Notes under the pieces: generated by a model | The model's input: only the letters and a program-made list of their open reading frames with translations | Databases searched by the model: none | Told to the model about the DNA's origin: nothing | Part shown: positions 11,853-23,685 of the stretch, in pieces | How the letters are laid out: every line of letters begins with the position of its first letter | Position numbering within the stretch: the first letter of the stretch is position 1 | Assembly (NCBI GenBank): GCA_958510875.1 | Contig: OY294069.1 | Span: 181,023,112 to 181,087,111 of the forward strand | DNA length: 64,000 bases | Source: Endomychus coccineus | Taxonomy: Eukaryota; Arthropoda; Insecta; Coleoptera; Endomychidae | Direction: 5' to 3' | Program-made: the position numbers and the translations under genes

Positions 11853-12670
11853 TATAGTTTAGCATGTTATGCTTCAAAATTGGAATTTTTTCAGTATCCA
11901 AGAAGGTCTAGAAGTTTCTTCTGAACAGTTTTTAACATTTCTCAAAAATGTCCCTCATATAGATTGAAATTGAATCTTGGAATTTCATGGACCTCATCAG
12001 CAATTTTTTACTATTTAATTTTAACATATCGTTTTACTTTTATCGAGGAATTTTTTATTATTACTGACGGTATAGTTTTTTTAGGTTAGGTTACTTTGTC
12101 TATATTATGGTACCTGTTTGGAGGATTAAACTCTCTCTAATATAGCGCATTCTGGAGGCCTAGTATCAGAAGAAAATAACCCATCATATACGACACACAT
12201 ATTATATGATCACATGATTAATCTGAGTGGTCTTACTTTCATTACCTAAAGGACAGGTCTTCAACTATAAATGAATGAAACAACACGATACTGGTGATGG
12301 AAATAATACAACTTGCGATGATTTTGTAAATATAATGTATTTAGTAGATGAAGTTACATAATATTAACCAACAAACGAGACTATAACACATAGATATATA
12401 TCAATAGTTTGTAACAATAGTTTTTATTTGAATATAAAATTTAAATTATGCATAACGGAGTTTTTTTACCCTTTCCCGTATTATAGGAAGCCACTTCTTG
12501 ATCTGGTCGAATTATTGAGGTTTCTAAAAGTCTTCATTGATTTGCATGAGACTGAGTTATATGTTTTCATGGGTTTGAAATATATTCCTGTTTAAGTTTT
12601 AACCTTAGATGACTATTAACTCATGAATTCTAGTCTTCTTAAAAAGTTATGACCCCATTTAACTACTATA
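11853..12670. other. Intergenic DNA between two transposons
   Basis: AT-rich sequence without recognisable genes or repeats, between the mariner-like element and the next foldback element. Confidence 0.5.
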
Positions 12671-13599
12671 CAGGGTGTTTCAGTTTTTTCGCTCATAACT
12701 TCGGCAAACGATAGAACTTCTGAAAATAATAGGGGTCTTCCATATAAAATTTTTCTCTAAATCACTTCGTTTACGACATACATGGTGTTGAAATTGAAAA
12801 AAAATTTAGTTTTTGCGAATATCTCCGGAACCGTCTATTGTACAAAAAACAGATTTTGTAAGCAATTTCTACTCATAGTAAGCTATGTTTTGAGCGATAA
12901 TTTTTTTTTTTTATTCGTAATTGGTGAAGATTTTGAAGGGGTAGTGGTTGTTTATCTCCCAAACTTCTACGCCACTGGAAAAAGTACGGCTTTGAGATGC
13001 TCATTTGAACCGCCAATGTTTTCTACACAAAAAAGGTACTCTTGATGATAAAGTTGACCGTTTTCGAGAAAAATCAACTTTTATGTTGAAAAACATGGGC
13101 AATTCTTAGTAATTAAACAAAATTGATTTAAACGTTAGAACAAGTAACAAAAGCAAAAAATTGACAACGTTTTTCAATACAAAAGTTGATTTTTCTCGAA
13201 AACTGTCAATTTTAGAGCTTATGACCAAGAGTACTTTTTTTGTGTAAGTAACATTGGCGGTTCAAATGGGCGTCTCAAAACCGTATTTTTCCCAGTGGCG
13301 TAGAAGTTGGGGGAAAAACACCCACTACCCCTTCAAAATCTCCACCAATTATGACTAAAAAAAAAATGTTATCGCCAAAGCATAGACTACTGTGAGTCGA
13401 AATTGCTCACAAAAGTTGTTCTCTGTACGATGAACGGTTCCGGAGATATTTGCGAAAAACTAAATTTTATTTTCAATTTCAACATCCTGTATCTCGAAAA
13501 TGAAGTGATTTAGGGAAAAATTTTATATGAAAGACCACTATTATTTTTAGAAGTTCTATCGTTTGCCGAAGTTATGACCAAAAAAACTGAAACACCCTG
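12671..13599. repeat. Foldback (CAGGGTGT) element 4
   Basis: A clean 929-bp copy. It starts CAGGGTGTTTCAGTTTTTTC and ends with the inverse GAAACACCCTG, flanked by TA on both sides. The halves are inverted repeats meeting near 13110-13140, so the whole element is one long hairpin. It shares the inner arms of the three zinc-finger intron copies. No coding region. Confidence 0.85.
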
Positions 13600-13631
13600 T
13601 ATAATTTGATATTTTTCTAAGATTTTGGATT

Positions 13632-13722
13632 TTTGATTTGCTATAACGCAGTCATAATACACTTTCATAGATGAGGAATTCGTTTCTACCATTAGTATTT
13701 CCCTCAGACGCTAATGCAACAT
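13632..13722 (+). repeat. Direct repeat copy A (about 85 bp)
   Basis: CATAATACACTTTCATAGATG and the following TTCTACCATTAG..CCCTCAGACGCTAATGCA recur at 13945-14027. The second copy abuts the hairpin element at 14025. Confidence 0.7.
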
Positions 13723-13944
13723 TTTGCAGCGTTCCGAAACCCTGAATTTCAGCCATCCCTTAGATAAATACACTATAAATTCACTTTTAACATGACTAAT
13801 TCACCCGAAATTGGCATCGACAACCTTCTGAGATCCCGCAGAACAAGTTCCATCAGTTACATGACCCTCTCTAATTTTTTGCATTTTTCCAAATGTCATA
13901 AGGGTAAGTATGGAAAAATAGGGAAATTGGTCGACCTCATCGAT

Positions 13945-14027
13945 TCCACTATAACGCCGTCATAATACGCTTTCATAGATGAGAAATTCGATTCTACCAT
14001 TAGTTTTTCCCTCAGATGCTAATGCAG
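13945..14027 (+). repeat. Direct repeat copy B (about 85 bp)
   Basis: Second copy of the unit at 13632-13722 with a few substitutions. It ends at CTAATGCAG, where the hairpin element begins. Confidence 0.7.
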
Positions 14028-14332
14028 TTCAAGTATAAATAGAATCGAGTAAAGTAGGGTTGAGATTAAGGGATCAACGGAAATTCCAAAAACAGGTAGA
14101 TCCTAGGAAAGTACAGTATTACATAGTAAACATAGTAACAATTTGTGAATTAGTTAAATTAAATTGATTAAAATAATTCTTAGAATATTAAATTATAATA
14201 ACACCAATTCACAAATTGTTACCTTGTTTACTATGTGATACTGTACTTTCCTAGGATCTACCTGTTTTTGGAATTTCCGTTGATCCCTTAATCTCAACTC
14301 TACTTTACTTTATTCTATTTATACTTGAACTG
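14025..14332. repeat. 308-bp hairpin element
   Basis: Arms of about 125 bp (14025-14149 and 14205-14332) are near-perfect inverted repeats, starting CAGTTCAAGTATAAATAGA and ending ATACTTGAACTG around a short AT-rich loop. This is a miniature inverted-repeat element without coding capacity. Confidence 0.85.
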
Positions 14333-15036
14333 TTTCATTGCTTTCTTCATAATTTTCTAATTGTTCGATAATGGCACTTCGGTGTTGAAACTATAGTAAC
14401 GTTTTCACGTTATTATTAATTGGCAACTCCGTTTTCAAGGAGCCCAGGTCAGGGGGGGAGGGGTGTCAGCTCATGGCTCGGCTCCTGTTTTTTTCGATTC
14501 TACTACTAAAATGATGGCTTTCTGCCAAATTTCAGGTGAGAACAAAAAAAAACCGCGGCAATATTTCGTTTTTCTGTCATTTTTTGGTATTAATTTTTGA
14601 AACATCGTCTAGAGAGCCGTTCGCGCCAGTTTGAGTCTACAAAATTTTTTGAAAACCCATGGAAAATCAGATTTTCCGTAGAATTCGAATTTTTCATTAG
14701 TTTGGACCCAGCGGCCATATTTTTTTTGTAAAATGAAAAAACCGATTTTTCGTCTTTTTTTTTTGGAGCCGCACTTTTCAAAACGTTCTCGTGAAAAAAT
14801 ATCAAGAAAAATTCAATCAGTACCATTTTTTCTTCAAATTCTCTTTGTATATTCGCTGTTCTTTTTCTAAAAACCTCCCAAAAACCCAAAAAATTGAGTT
14901 CGCATATCAAAAAATTGTTACGAACAGAAACGATTGCTATTGTGTACATTAAAAGCATAGTACGCTCTTTTCAAGGAACAAAATTCTAATGACAAAATAG
15001 GGTTCACAAAATTCTGTCAATTGAGACCAAAATACT
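14333..15036. other. Flank upstream of PLE 1
   Basis: AT-rich DNA with a short G-rich run near 14451-14464. An open frame on - at 14590-14958 has no recognisable domain and low-complexity composition and is not called. Degenerate PLE sequence may extend upstream of 15037. Confidence 0.4.
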
Positions 15037-16090
15037 GTGTGCTACCCGGTGCAAGTGGAACGCACTCTGTGTGTGGGATTTCCTATTTCAGCTACAATTG
15101 CTAACCTCGTTATGGAATGCCTAGAGGAATCTGTTATAAGTTCATTAGATTTTCAGCCTGTATTTTTTAAACGGTATGTAGATGATTGCCTTATGTGTGT
15201 TCCCAACGATAAAATTCAATATGTGATTAATAAATTTAACAGTTTCCATTGTAAACTTCAATTCACTTGTGAAATAGAAATAAACAAAAACAAAAATTTC
15301 CTAGATATGAACATTAGGCATGATGTAGATGGAAAAATAAAAACTTCTTGGTTTACTAAAGAAGTTTGGTCTCAACGTTATCTTCACTTCAATTCCGTTG
15401 CACCAGCTTGTTATAAAAAAAGTGTCATAAACAGCCTTACAGACCGCGCGATAAAATTGTCCCACGCAGAGGACCGTCCCAAGAATTTAAAAATTGTTCG
15501 TAATACACTGGAATAGAATGGCTACCCAAAAACTTTCTTCAATCCGATCATTAAAGAAAGAATAAACAGAATCTATAATGGTTCTTCATATAAAAATAAC
15601 ATAAAAGGTATTACAGACAATTATATAACTTTACCATACATTCCGGAAACCTCAGAGAAAATTAAGAATTGTTTGAAAAAGTACGATATAAATGTCGCGC
15701 ATAAACCTACTAACTGTGTTGGAAAGTATTTCTCCAATCTAGCCTTTAATACCTAAAGATAAACAAACCCATACAGTATACAAATTAAATTGTTTAGATT
15801 GCGATGGAACTTATACTGGAATCTCTAAACAATATTTACAAAAAAGAATGTACGGCCATAGGTATAGCACAAAAAACAAAAACTTAGAAAATTCCACCGC
15901 TCTTGCTAAACACTGCTTTGATTATAACCATCAATTCGATTACAGTAATGTTAATATTCTAACTAAGGAAACCAATTATTATAAAAGATCTATTTTGGAG
16001 ATGATTCACATAAAACGTGACTCTAAGTCTGTAAATCATAGGACAGACACACAAAATCTAAGTCATATCTATACAAATTTGATCAAATAA
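15037..16090 (+). pseudogene. Penelope-like element 1: reverse transcriptase and GIY-YIG endonuclease, broken
   Basis: The + strand encodes the C-terminal half of a PLE polyprotein. Positions 15037-15516 hold reverse transcriptase motifs GFPISATIANLVMECLEE and FKRYVDDCL (catalytic YVDD). After a stop and a shift the linker continues near 15520-15750. Then comes the GIY-YIG nuclease: KLNCLDCDGTYTGISKQ (about 15787-15837) and its C-terminal part in 15848-16090. PLEs copy RNA into DNA at chromosome breaks using the RT and nuclease (family knowledge). The 5' part is missing and at least two frame breaks make it inactive. Confidence 0.85.
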
Positions 16091-16487
16091 TTTCAATTTC
16101 TCTTGCAAATTCCTACATGCCTCGTTATAATGTAATAGTATATATTAGGTAAAATGTCTAGTATACCTCCTGTCACGAAAGAACCTTTTTGTTTAGATCA
16201 TAAATTTAACATCTGGTTTAAAAGTTGTATACTAAAACTTGAATTATATTTGCCTCGTCTCAGTCGATCACTTACTGTGTTGACATGTGTACGCTTTTGT
16301 TAAGAATTCTTCTCTGCAGTGGATTCTTGATAATTTTACTATAGCATTGAGGATTACAATTTCGTTTAATCGTGTTCCTTTCGTTTCGGCGACGTGGGCA
16401 TTTTAATTGAAATTGGTGCGATTTGGACGCTTTGTGTAATACAATTAGTTTTAAGTAATCAAAAAATTTTTAGACATAATAAGTCTT

Positions 16488-16518
16488 CTGATGATGGTCG
16501 TGAGACCGAAACGTACGT
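16488..16518 (+). ncRNA. Hammerhead-ribozyme-like motif in PLE 1 tail
   Basis: CTGATGA, one extra T, a stem GGTC/GACC closed by GTGA, then GAAA, followed by the self-complementary CGTACGT. These are the core parts of a hammerhead ribozyme, which PLE terminal repeats are known to carry. The extra base after CTGATGA departs from the textbook core, so activity is uncertain. It lies about 400 bp after the PLE coding part, where the terminal repeat would be. Confidence 0.45.
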
Positions 16519-18039
16519 AAAGACAAAAAATTTTAAAACAGAGTGTTAATACTAAGGGTAGCTTAATTATAACTCTTATTCGAACTCGCTGGAAAAATAC
16601 TTTGGCAACAGCTGCTTCGCCCTTTAGTAACACGTGTTGCCTATATAACAATCGATCATGGCTGCTTTTCAGATTTCAAAATCTGTTCTTTCAAAGATCA
16701 CGTTGATGAAATTTATTGAATTATTTCCACTTTATCATTCATTCCATTTCAAAGAATGTCAAATATTCTATTTTCAATAAAACATGCTGTTCATTATTGT
16801 GAAATCATGGTACATTGTTTATTAACAGGAGTTTTATTAGTTGCCTATTTTATAATTCAAATCGTTTAATTCCGATGTTTCTCAGATTTCAGAGTCAATT
16901 ACTATTAACAGCACATCGGTCAGCATAATGAACAAGGCTAGTATCATGCATTATATGCCATTTCGTTTTTGATTCCATTCCTCACAAGTAGAATATTCCA
17001 TTTCTATTTGAATATTGTGATGAGCGAATTACTATCCAAATATATCTCGAAAGATATCAGTTTAAATCTTTTCTAAGCTAGCTATATACGTTTACTATCA
17101 GAAAATTCGATCTGTTTGTGTTAGAAAACATAAAAGATTTGTTAAGTACCTACAAGCTCTAATACTTGTCTTGGTCTTTTATTTTATTATGTATAATGGA
17201 ATTATATATTTACCATAACACGTAATATTTGTTAGCTGATATAGGTGTAGAATGATAATAAATATTTTGGCTGCGGGGCTTATTTATTTCGGGGATTTTG
17301 TTTCTCATTGATTTAGATTTTGAAAAGTTATTTAGTGCCATCTAACAGTATAAGGTTATATCAATTTCCTTACACTAGCAATTAATGAGCAGATTTCTAT
17401 TTTATTCACTTATCTAGACGTCTGTAGTTGATACATTTCTATGTAGTTACAGTTTCCAAACTACAGATTTCACTTTTAAGTTATGTTCAAAAAAATTTCA
17501 CAAAAGTTTGTAGAATAGTTTTGTTACCGGACGATTGCAAGTGAAAATTGTCACAATGACATATAAAGGAAAATCGGAATGTCTTATGATGTTTGAAGGG
17601 CTTCAATTGTTACTTTTCAGTTTAATGAAATAATAATAAACAATGAATACATTCATATAACAGATATGTGCTTCATTTTGTATCATGCTTGCAAACAAAT
17701 AACGTTGATCTTGTTTGTTGCCAATTCAGTGCTAGAATACTTTTCGATACATTCAGTGTGTTCGGAGAATACAGAAACATCTATATGTTACTATTCATAA
17801 TGCTCTTCAATAACGACAAGATGTGCAAGTATCATTTCAATGACAATTTTGAGTATTACCACATCAACGTTTGATCATAGTACTTGGAGTGAATCTTATA
17901 TTTCATGTTGATCATTTTACTTCCACCACTTTCTAGCTAACACTCTTCAGCAATTTATAATAGAACTAGTTTAATGTGTTCCTTATCACGTTCAAGCATA
18001 CAACTTGCTTTGAAATTATATGTAAGTTGTACTACTCAA
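16519..18039. other. AT-rich intergenic DNA
   Basis: No gene recognised. Short open frames (for example 17668-17874) lack coding features. Short motifs such as ATTCCATTTC recur loosely between 16720 and 17010. Confidence 0.5.
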
Positions 18040-18905
18040 TGAAGGTAGGTAGGTGACACTGGGGTATTATCGGGAAATGGGCACCTAGAACTAGAAGTAA
18101 TTGTTTATACTCTTAGACAAGTTCGATTCTATTATCTGTTCGATAAACTAAAGATTTTTGTTCATTTTGATGAGGAAATTAAATTGTGTTCTGAATCATT
18201 ATTCAAAGCAAGTGAACTTTCAAACAAATACTTTTATATCTTGTGTATTAAGTTTTCTGTAAAGATTTGAATTTCACGCTGTGGTAGTGCATTCAACGAT
18301 TATACGAAATTTAAACGTATTGTTCATGCCACATTATTAATATACTAGGTTTACTTATTAATTCAATCTTCGACTCTATAATGGTGAAACATACAAGCCT
18401 TACTATTACTTCAAAGTGTACCTAAGAAATGTGTCTGTAGCGATTCCCTGCCTCCTTCAAAGTTTCATGTTATTTTTATAAAATATGTAAGAAGTATGAC
18501 ATTATTCGGTTAGACTCGAGTATATTAGAATGCATGGTTTTAGGGGTTCATTTCAATGTGATTCTGAGGAGATAACAAAGGTAAAATGTTTTCTGATTTT
18601 AATTACATGACAGGGTCGTCTGGCATTGAGAAGCTTACACTAGGATTGATTCGATTTGAATTAATTTTTTGTTGTAATAAGTATGACGCTGATGTACAGC
18701 TCAGAAATTGTTCCAATTTTAAAAGGCAACTGGCTCAAAAAATGCATCTATTATAGTCGACTCAATAGTTTTATCTGAAATTCCTTACACCTAGTCCATA
18801 GTGTATACGAGTAACTCTTCAAACGCACTTTATTGAGTGCTATTTTAACTTTTGTAAGAAGTATGGATTTAAAATCAATCTTAACTTCTATGCCAAAATT
18901 AGTGA
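18040..18905 (+). repeat. Left arm of large inverted repeat around PLE 2
   Basis: Inverted relative to 21452-22480. For example GTAGTGCATTCAACGATTAT here matches the complement of ATAATCGTTGAATGCACTAC near 22175, and TTACATGACAGG matches CCTGTCATGTAA near 21705. The arms are clearly diverged. They may be PLE inverted terminal repeats or older repeats into which the PLE landed. Confidence 0.65.
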
Positions 18906-19045
18906 AAATTCATCTCTGAATTCGCTGATGAAATCCATTGTCATTACTATCATCTTTTGATATACACAACACTTCTTACAGCGTACTGTCATATGTGTTG
19001 CCTACAAAATTGTTTCATCCTGGCGTTCGATTATGTCGAGTATGT
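18900..19045 (+). repeat. Direct repeat next to PLE 2, copy 1
   Basis: ACAACACTTCTTACAGC, CATATGTGTTGCCTACAAAA and CGATTATGTCGAGTATGTTT recur in the same order at 19275-19427. Spacing between copies is about 375 bp. Confidence 0.75.
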
Positions 19046-19274
19046 TTCTGATATCTTTGATTAATAATCAATGCTGATACCAACCTTCAACTTCGATACT
19101 ACTAATAGTTAATTAAAGAATAAAGCGTGTCTGGGAGCTATATTCGAATGAATCTATAGCATTATCCGAATTCTCATAATATTTAGGAATTTCAATCATT
19201 TCCATACTTCATGTCATTTGCAACTCTTATTTCACCGTATCGTAGAATGTTGATGTTAACTTCTATTTCGAAAA

Positions 19275-19427
19275 ACTAGTGAATTCATATATGAATCCGC
19301 TGATAAAATCAATTATTGTCATTTCTATCATCTTTCGATATATACAACACTTCTTACAGCATACTGTCATATGTGTTGCCTACAAAATTGTTTCATCCTA
19401 GCGTTCGATTATGTCGAGTATGTTTCT
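19275..19427 (+). repeat. Direct repeat next to PLE 2, copy 2
   Basis: Second copy of the unit at 18900-19045. It ends at GAGTATGTTTCTATAAATAA, immediately at the 3' end of the PLE reading frame. Confidence 0.75.
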
Positions 19428-21400
19428 ATAAATAAGAAATAATCACTAAAGTGCTGAGGACCTTTCGACTCAGCTGGAGAAAAATCAAAATTTAGTAAAT
19501 TGCTTTTTCGTTTATACATTTCCATCCCTAGAAATTTGTCTGTACTGTGTTTTAAAAGTGATGAGCTTTCTTGAGAAATGGTGTGACCTGTACTTAAAAT
19601 ATGTTCGGCTACCGCTGATTTTTCACAATTATTTTTCTTTATATGTGCAAAATGTTCCTTATAACGAGTTAAAATGATCTTTCTAGTTTGACCCACATAG
19701 CATTTTGAACACGACTCACAATTCATTTTTTAAATTTCGGATTTGTCGAAATCGGAAACTTTGTCAAAAGTGTTGCCTAAACGGTGTTTTAGTTTGTTCT
19801 TACATCTATAAACCGGTTGTATTGCAAATTTTGAAAACAAACTATGAAATTTATTAATTACTGAAGAATGATAAGTGAAACTTTTGAATTTTATTGAAGT
19901 ATTTGAAGGTAATGGCTCTAATTTGGTTAGTTGGCTACGTTTCAATTTTCTTTTCTGTTTATAAATTAAATTATGGATCAAAGATTTCTGGCGACAATTG
20001 TCCAACGTAATTTGTTGAAGTTTCTCAATTTCTTTGTTATAATTTTGATGACTCAAAGGAACGTTCAATAATCTATGAATTAGACTATTAAACGGAGCTA
20101 TTTTATGTCTAAATGGTGTAGCTGAATCCGCCGGGGTATATTTGTTTGAGTGGGTTTTCTGTATATGTGGAAATCCAAGTGATTACCATCTTTTATAATG
20201 TTAATATCAAGGAATGGAAGCTGATTATCTGTTTCTATTTCGACAGTAAAACTTGTGAATCAAATTAGCTATTGAGCGTGTACAAAAAGCCATATAAATC
20301 AAAATCTTTACTTTTAATCGCGAAAATGTCATCAACATATCTATACCAGACTTTTGGGAACTGAATCAATTTTGATTTTAGGGAGGTTTCTAGTTCGTTT
20401 AGAAAAATATTGGACAAAAAAGGAGAGAGTGAATTGCCCATTGCACATCCGCTTGTTTGTTTATAGTAATTTCTGTTAAAAGTGAAATAATTTTGCTCCA
20501 TACATAAAGATGTAAGGATCACATATTCTGTGCAGTTTCTATCGGCGATATTAATATTTGAAAGCCATTTCTTCAGAATGTCTATCGACTCAGGGATGGG
20601 AGTATTTGTAAATAATGAAACAACATCAAATGAAACGAAAGTATCACCAGGTTTAAGTTTCAAATCTTTCAATTTTTCAACAAGTTCCAAAGAATTTTTC
20701 ACAGACAAACTTGGTGTGTCTTGGAAGTTGCTAAATTCCTTCACCAACCATTTTGCTATGTTATACGTAGGACAATTAACGTTTGAAATGATCGGTCTCA
20801 TGGAATTACCCGGCTTATGAATCTTAGGTAAGCAATACAGTTTAGGAAGATTAGGATTTGAAAATCTAATTTTGTATTTAAAATTATCGGAAATTACGGC
20901 TGTACATGATTTTAATGAATTATTGACTAGTTTAACGCATTTTGATAACGGATTCCTGGTAATCTGTTCATGGGACCATCATTTAATAAGGTATTTACCG
21001 AATTGTGATAATCCTCTTTGCCCATAATTACGAGAGAAATTCCTTTATCTGTTTTCAAGTAGTAACAGTCTTTTTCTTTCAATAATTTACAGACATTATT
21101 GAAGTTATTGAATGAACTTTTATATGATTTATTTGAATGTTCAAGCATTTTCTTGCACTTGTTGCGAATAACAGCTTTATCTTGAAAGTTCAGAGACGAA
21201 ATCGTATTTTCAAAATCATTAATTAAATCCTCCGAAGGTAAATTCTTAGAATCAATTGCAAAATTTAAACCTTTATTTAACAAACTCATTTTCGTTTCAT
21301 TGAAAATAATATCGGTTTTATTATGAATAATGCTAATGTTCTTAGTTACTTCTTTGGGAGTTTTTGGTAACAATTGTTGAAATTTATGGTTGATTGATTT
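19409..21400 (-). pseudogene. Penelope-like element 2: nearly full RT plus GIY-YIG polyprotein, broken
   Basis: Fragments in order on -: N-terminal region (21373-20927); reverse transcriptase (20801-20265) with RPIISNVNCPTYNIAKWL, DVVSLFTNTPIP, SGCAMGNSLSPFLSNIFL and YRYVDDIFAI (catalytic YVDD); thumb/connection (about 20260-20070, with a frameshift near 20270); linker (20068-19730); and GIY-YIG nuclease (19726-19409) with CYVGQTRK and a later HILSTGH. A single stop codon splits linker and nuclease just before MNCESC, and a frameshift separates the N-terminal part from the RT. It is more complete than PLE 1 but still inactive. Confidence 0.88.
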
Positions 21401-21451
21401 AACTTTTCTATCGGTATTGGGGGATTATTTCTTATTTATAGTGTTATAAAT

Positions 21452-22480
21452 TATTTTGGCATATAGGTTAAGATCGAGTTCAATTTCATACTTCTTATAA
21501 AAGTAAAAATAACACTCAATATAGTGCGATTGAAGTTACTCGTATACAGGGAACATATCTCACACTATGAACTAGGTGGTTTTTGAGCCAGTTGCCTTTT
21601 AAAATTGATTGTGTACATCAGTGTAATAGGTACTTATTACAACAGAAAATTGAGTCAAATCAAATCAATCCTAGTGTAAGCTTTTTAATGAGAGTTGGGC
21701 CTGTCATGTAATTAAAATCACAAAACATTTTACCTATGTTACTTCCTCAGAATCTGATGTGGCTCCCCAAAAGAAATAAATCCCGCGCCCAAAGTTTTAT
21801 TGTGTTCACAGATTTAATATACATAAACTTATCATGGATTTGTAGACAACACATCTTACATCATGAAGTAGCACAAGTTGCATCAAAACTGTGTTGGAAT
21901 TAGAAAAATAAACTAAATTTTGAACATTATAAATAATTACTATTAACTACTGACCGTCCGTAACCATATAATGCTATACTTCTCACATATTTTATGAACC
22001 TAACAGGTAACTTTCAAGAAGCCAGGGAATTGCTAAAAACACATTTCTGGGTACACTTTGAAGTAATATTAAGGCTTGTATGTTTCATTATTATAGGGTT
22101 CGAAGATTGGATTAAAAAGTAAACCTAGTATATTGAAAATGGAACATAAACAATACCATATTAAAATTTTTTATAATCGTTGAATGCACTACCATAGGGT
22201 GTACACCAAATCTTTACAGAAAACTCAACACACAAGATTTAAAAGTATTTGTTTGAAAGTTCACTTGCTTTGAATAATGATTCAGAACACAATTTAATTT
22301 CCTCATCAAAATGAGCAAAACTCTGTAGCTTATCTAACAGATAAAGGATTCATTCAATAGAATCAAACTGTTCTCAGAGTTCAAACAATTACTTCAAGTT
22401 CTAGATGCCCATTTTCCGATGGTACCTCATTGTCATAACACCCACCTTTATAGAGAACTTACGTATAATTTCAAAGCAAG
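21452..22480 (-). repeat. Right arm of large inverted repeat around PLE 2
   Basis: Complement of 18040-18905 with indels. It includes an insertion with ACACATCTTACATCATGAAG (about 21850), a motif that recurs inverted at about 24812-24835 and in weaker form near 23245 and 23395. Confidence 0.65.
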
Positions 22481-22659
22481 TTGTATGCCTGAATCTGATT
22501 TATGGAACACATTAAAGAAGTCGTAAACAGCTGAAGGGTGTTAGCTACAAACTGATGGAATTAAAATAATCAACATTATTAATGCAACCAAGTGAAATAT
22601 AAATTTGAATTATGGAGCATAAAGCGAGCTGTAATAATTAATATTTTGATCAAGAAGGC

Positions 22660-23060
22660 AAGCAACACAAAATACACTTCTATGTATTAATGGTTGCATA
22701 ATTTACAAATATTTTCACCTCTAGATAAGAGTACACTATGTATCGTAGACAATACAAAATACAGCTTCACGTTTTATTGGTTGCAACACGCAAGGTTGAA
22801 AATGTTGCAGGACGTGTCGCAGACAGATGTTATGTTTTGTATCCTGTAAGCCACACTAAATACATCTTCATGTATTATTAGTTGCCTGATAATATACAAA
22901 TATCTATTTATTTTCCCACCAGTATAGCAAATGAGCCAAGTTATAGTTAGCATGATGCAGGAAAGACAAAATACACCTCTACGTGAAATTAGTTTGATGA
23001 TAATTTGCAAATTACCATCATTCAAGCAATACAAAATACGTCTGTTTTTAATTGGTTATA
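22660..23060 (+). repeat. Degenerate tandem repeat, about five units of 85-100 bp
   Basis: Units share the core (CA)(A/C)TA(A/C)AAATAC(A/G)(C/T)CT.CTACGT..TATTAGTTG, seen near 22665, 22751, 22850, 22968 and 23027. Units are diverged and no gene is present. Confidence 0.5.
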
Positions 23061-23565
23061 ATGTCATTAAATTTTAAAGGAGAATGGTGCAACAAGTGTT
23101 GCATGGAAATGGTATTGTGTAGACATGAGTCTACTATGACTATTTGGAAATCATTGGGTTCATTTTAATAACATGAAATGATTTACATTTATCGAATCAT
23201 AAACTTTGATTACCATATAATGAATCGAAGTTCTCGTACATAGGCAACACATCTTACACTTTGAGTCAGCACGAATTGCATAAAACGAAGTAGGAAAATA
23301 ACTAACGATTTCGAATATAAGTAAATTACTACAATTCGAAGTTCGAACCAAAAGTAGCTTCAGATACGCATTCTGTTGAGGCATCTTTGGAGATGATCTT
23401 ACAACATGAGCTAACACGAACTGCATAAAAATCATACAAGAAGGAGGAAAATTATGATTTCGATTAGTGATCAATACAAATTGAAGTCTTTAGATAAGCT
23501 TAATTGGATTAAAAAATTCAATTGTGGAAGCCGTTACTTTGTTATAGTTTATCATTTCAACAAAA
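23061..23565. other. Repeat-like intergenic DNA
   Basis: Contains diverged copies of the CACATCTTACA..GCACGAATTGCATAAAA motif near 23245 and 23395. No coding region is supported. Confidence 0.45.
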
Positions 23566-23685
23566 TAATAAATAAAACTACTTTGTTATACTATCACTGT
23601 CACCTTCGTCACGTTTAGTGTTGAAAGTATAGTAACGACTATATTAAATATCAGTGATAGTATAACAAAGTAGTTTTATTTATTA
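23566..23685. repeat. Hairpin element with perfect 34-bp arms
   Basis: Arms 23566-23599 and 23652-23685 are exact inverted repeats (ACTACTTTGTTATACTATCA and complement) around a 52-base loop. The loop motif GTGTTGAAA.TATAGTAACG also occurs near 14372-14400. Confidence 0.85.

Noticed and set aside
14590..14958. 122-codon frame on -
   Set aside because: Low-complexity, Lys/Phe/Asn-rich, no recognisable domain, next to decayed PLE sequence.
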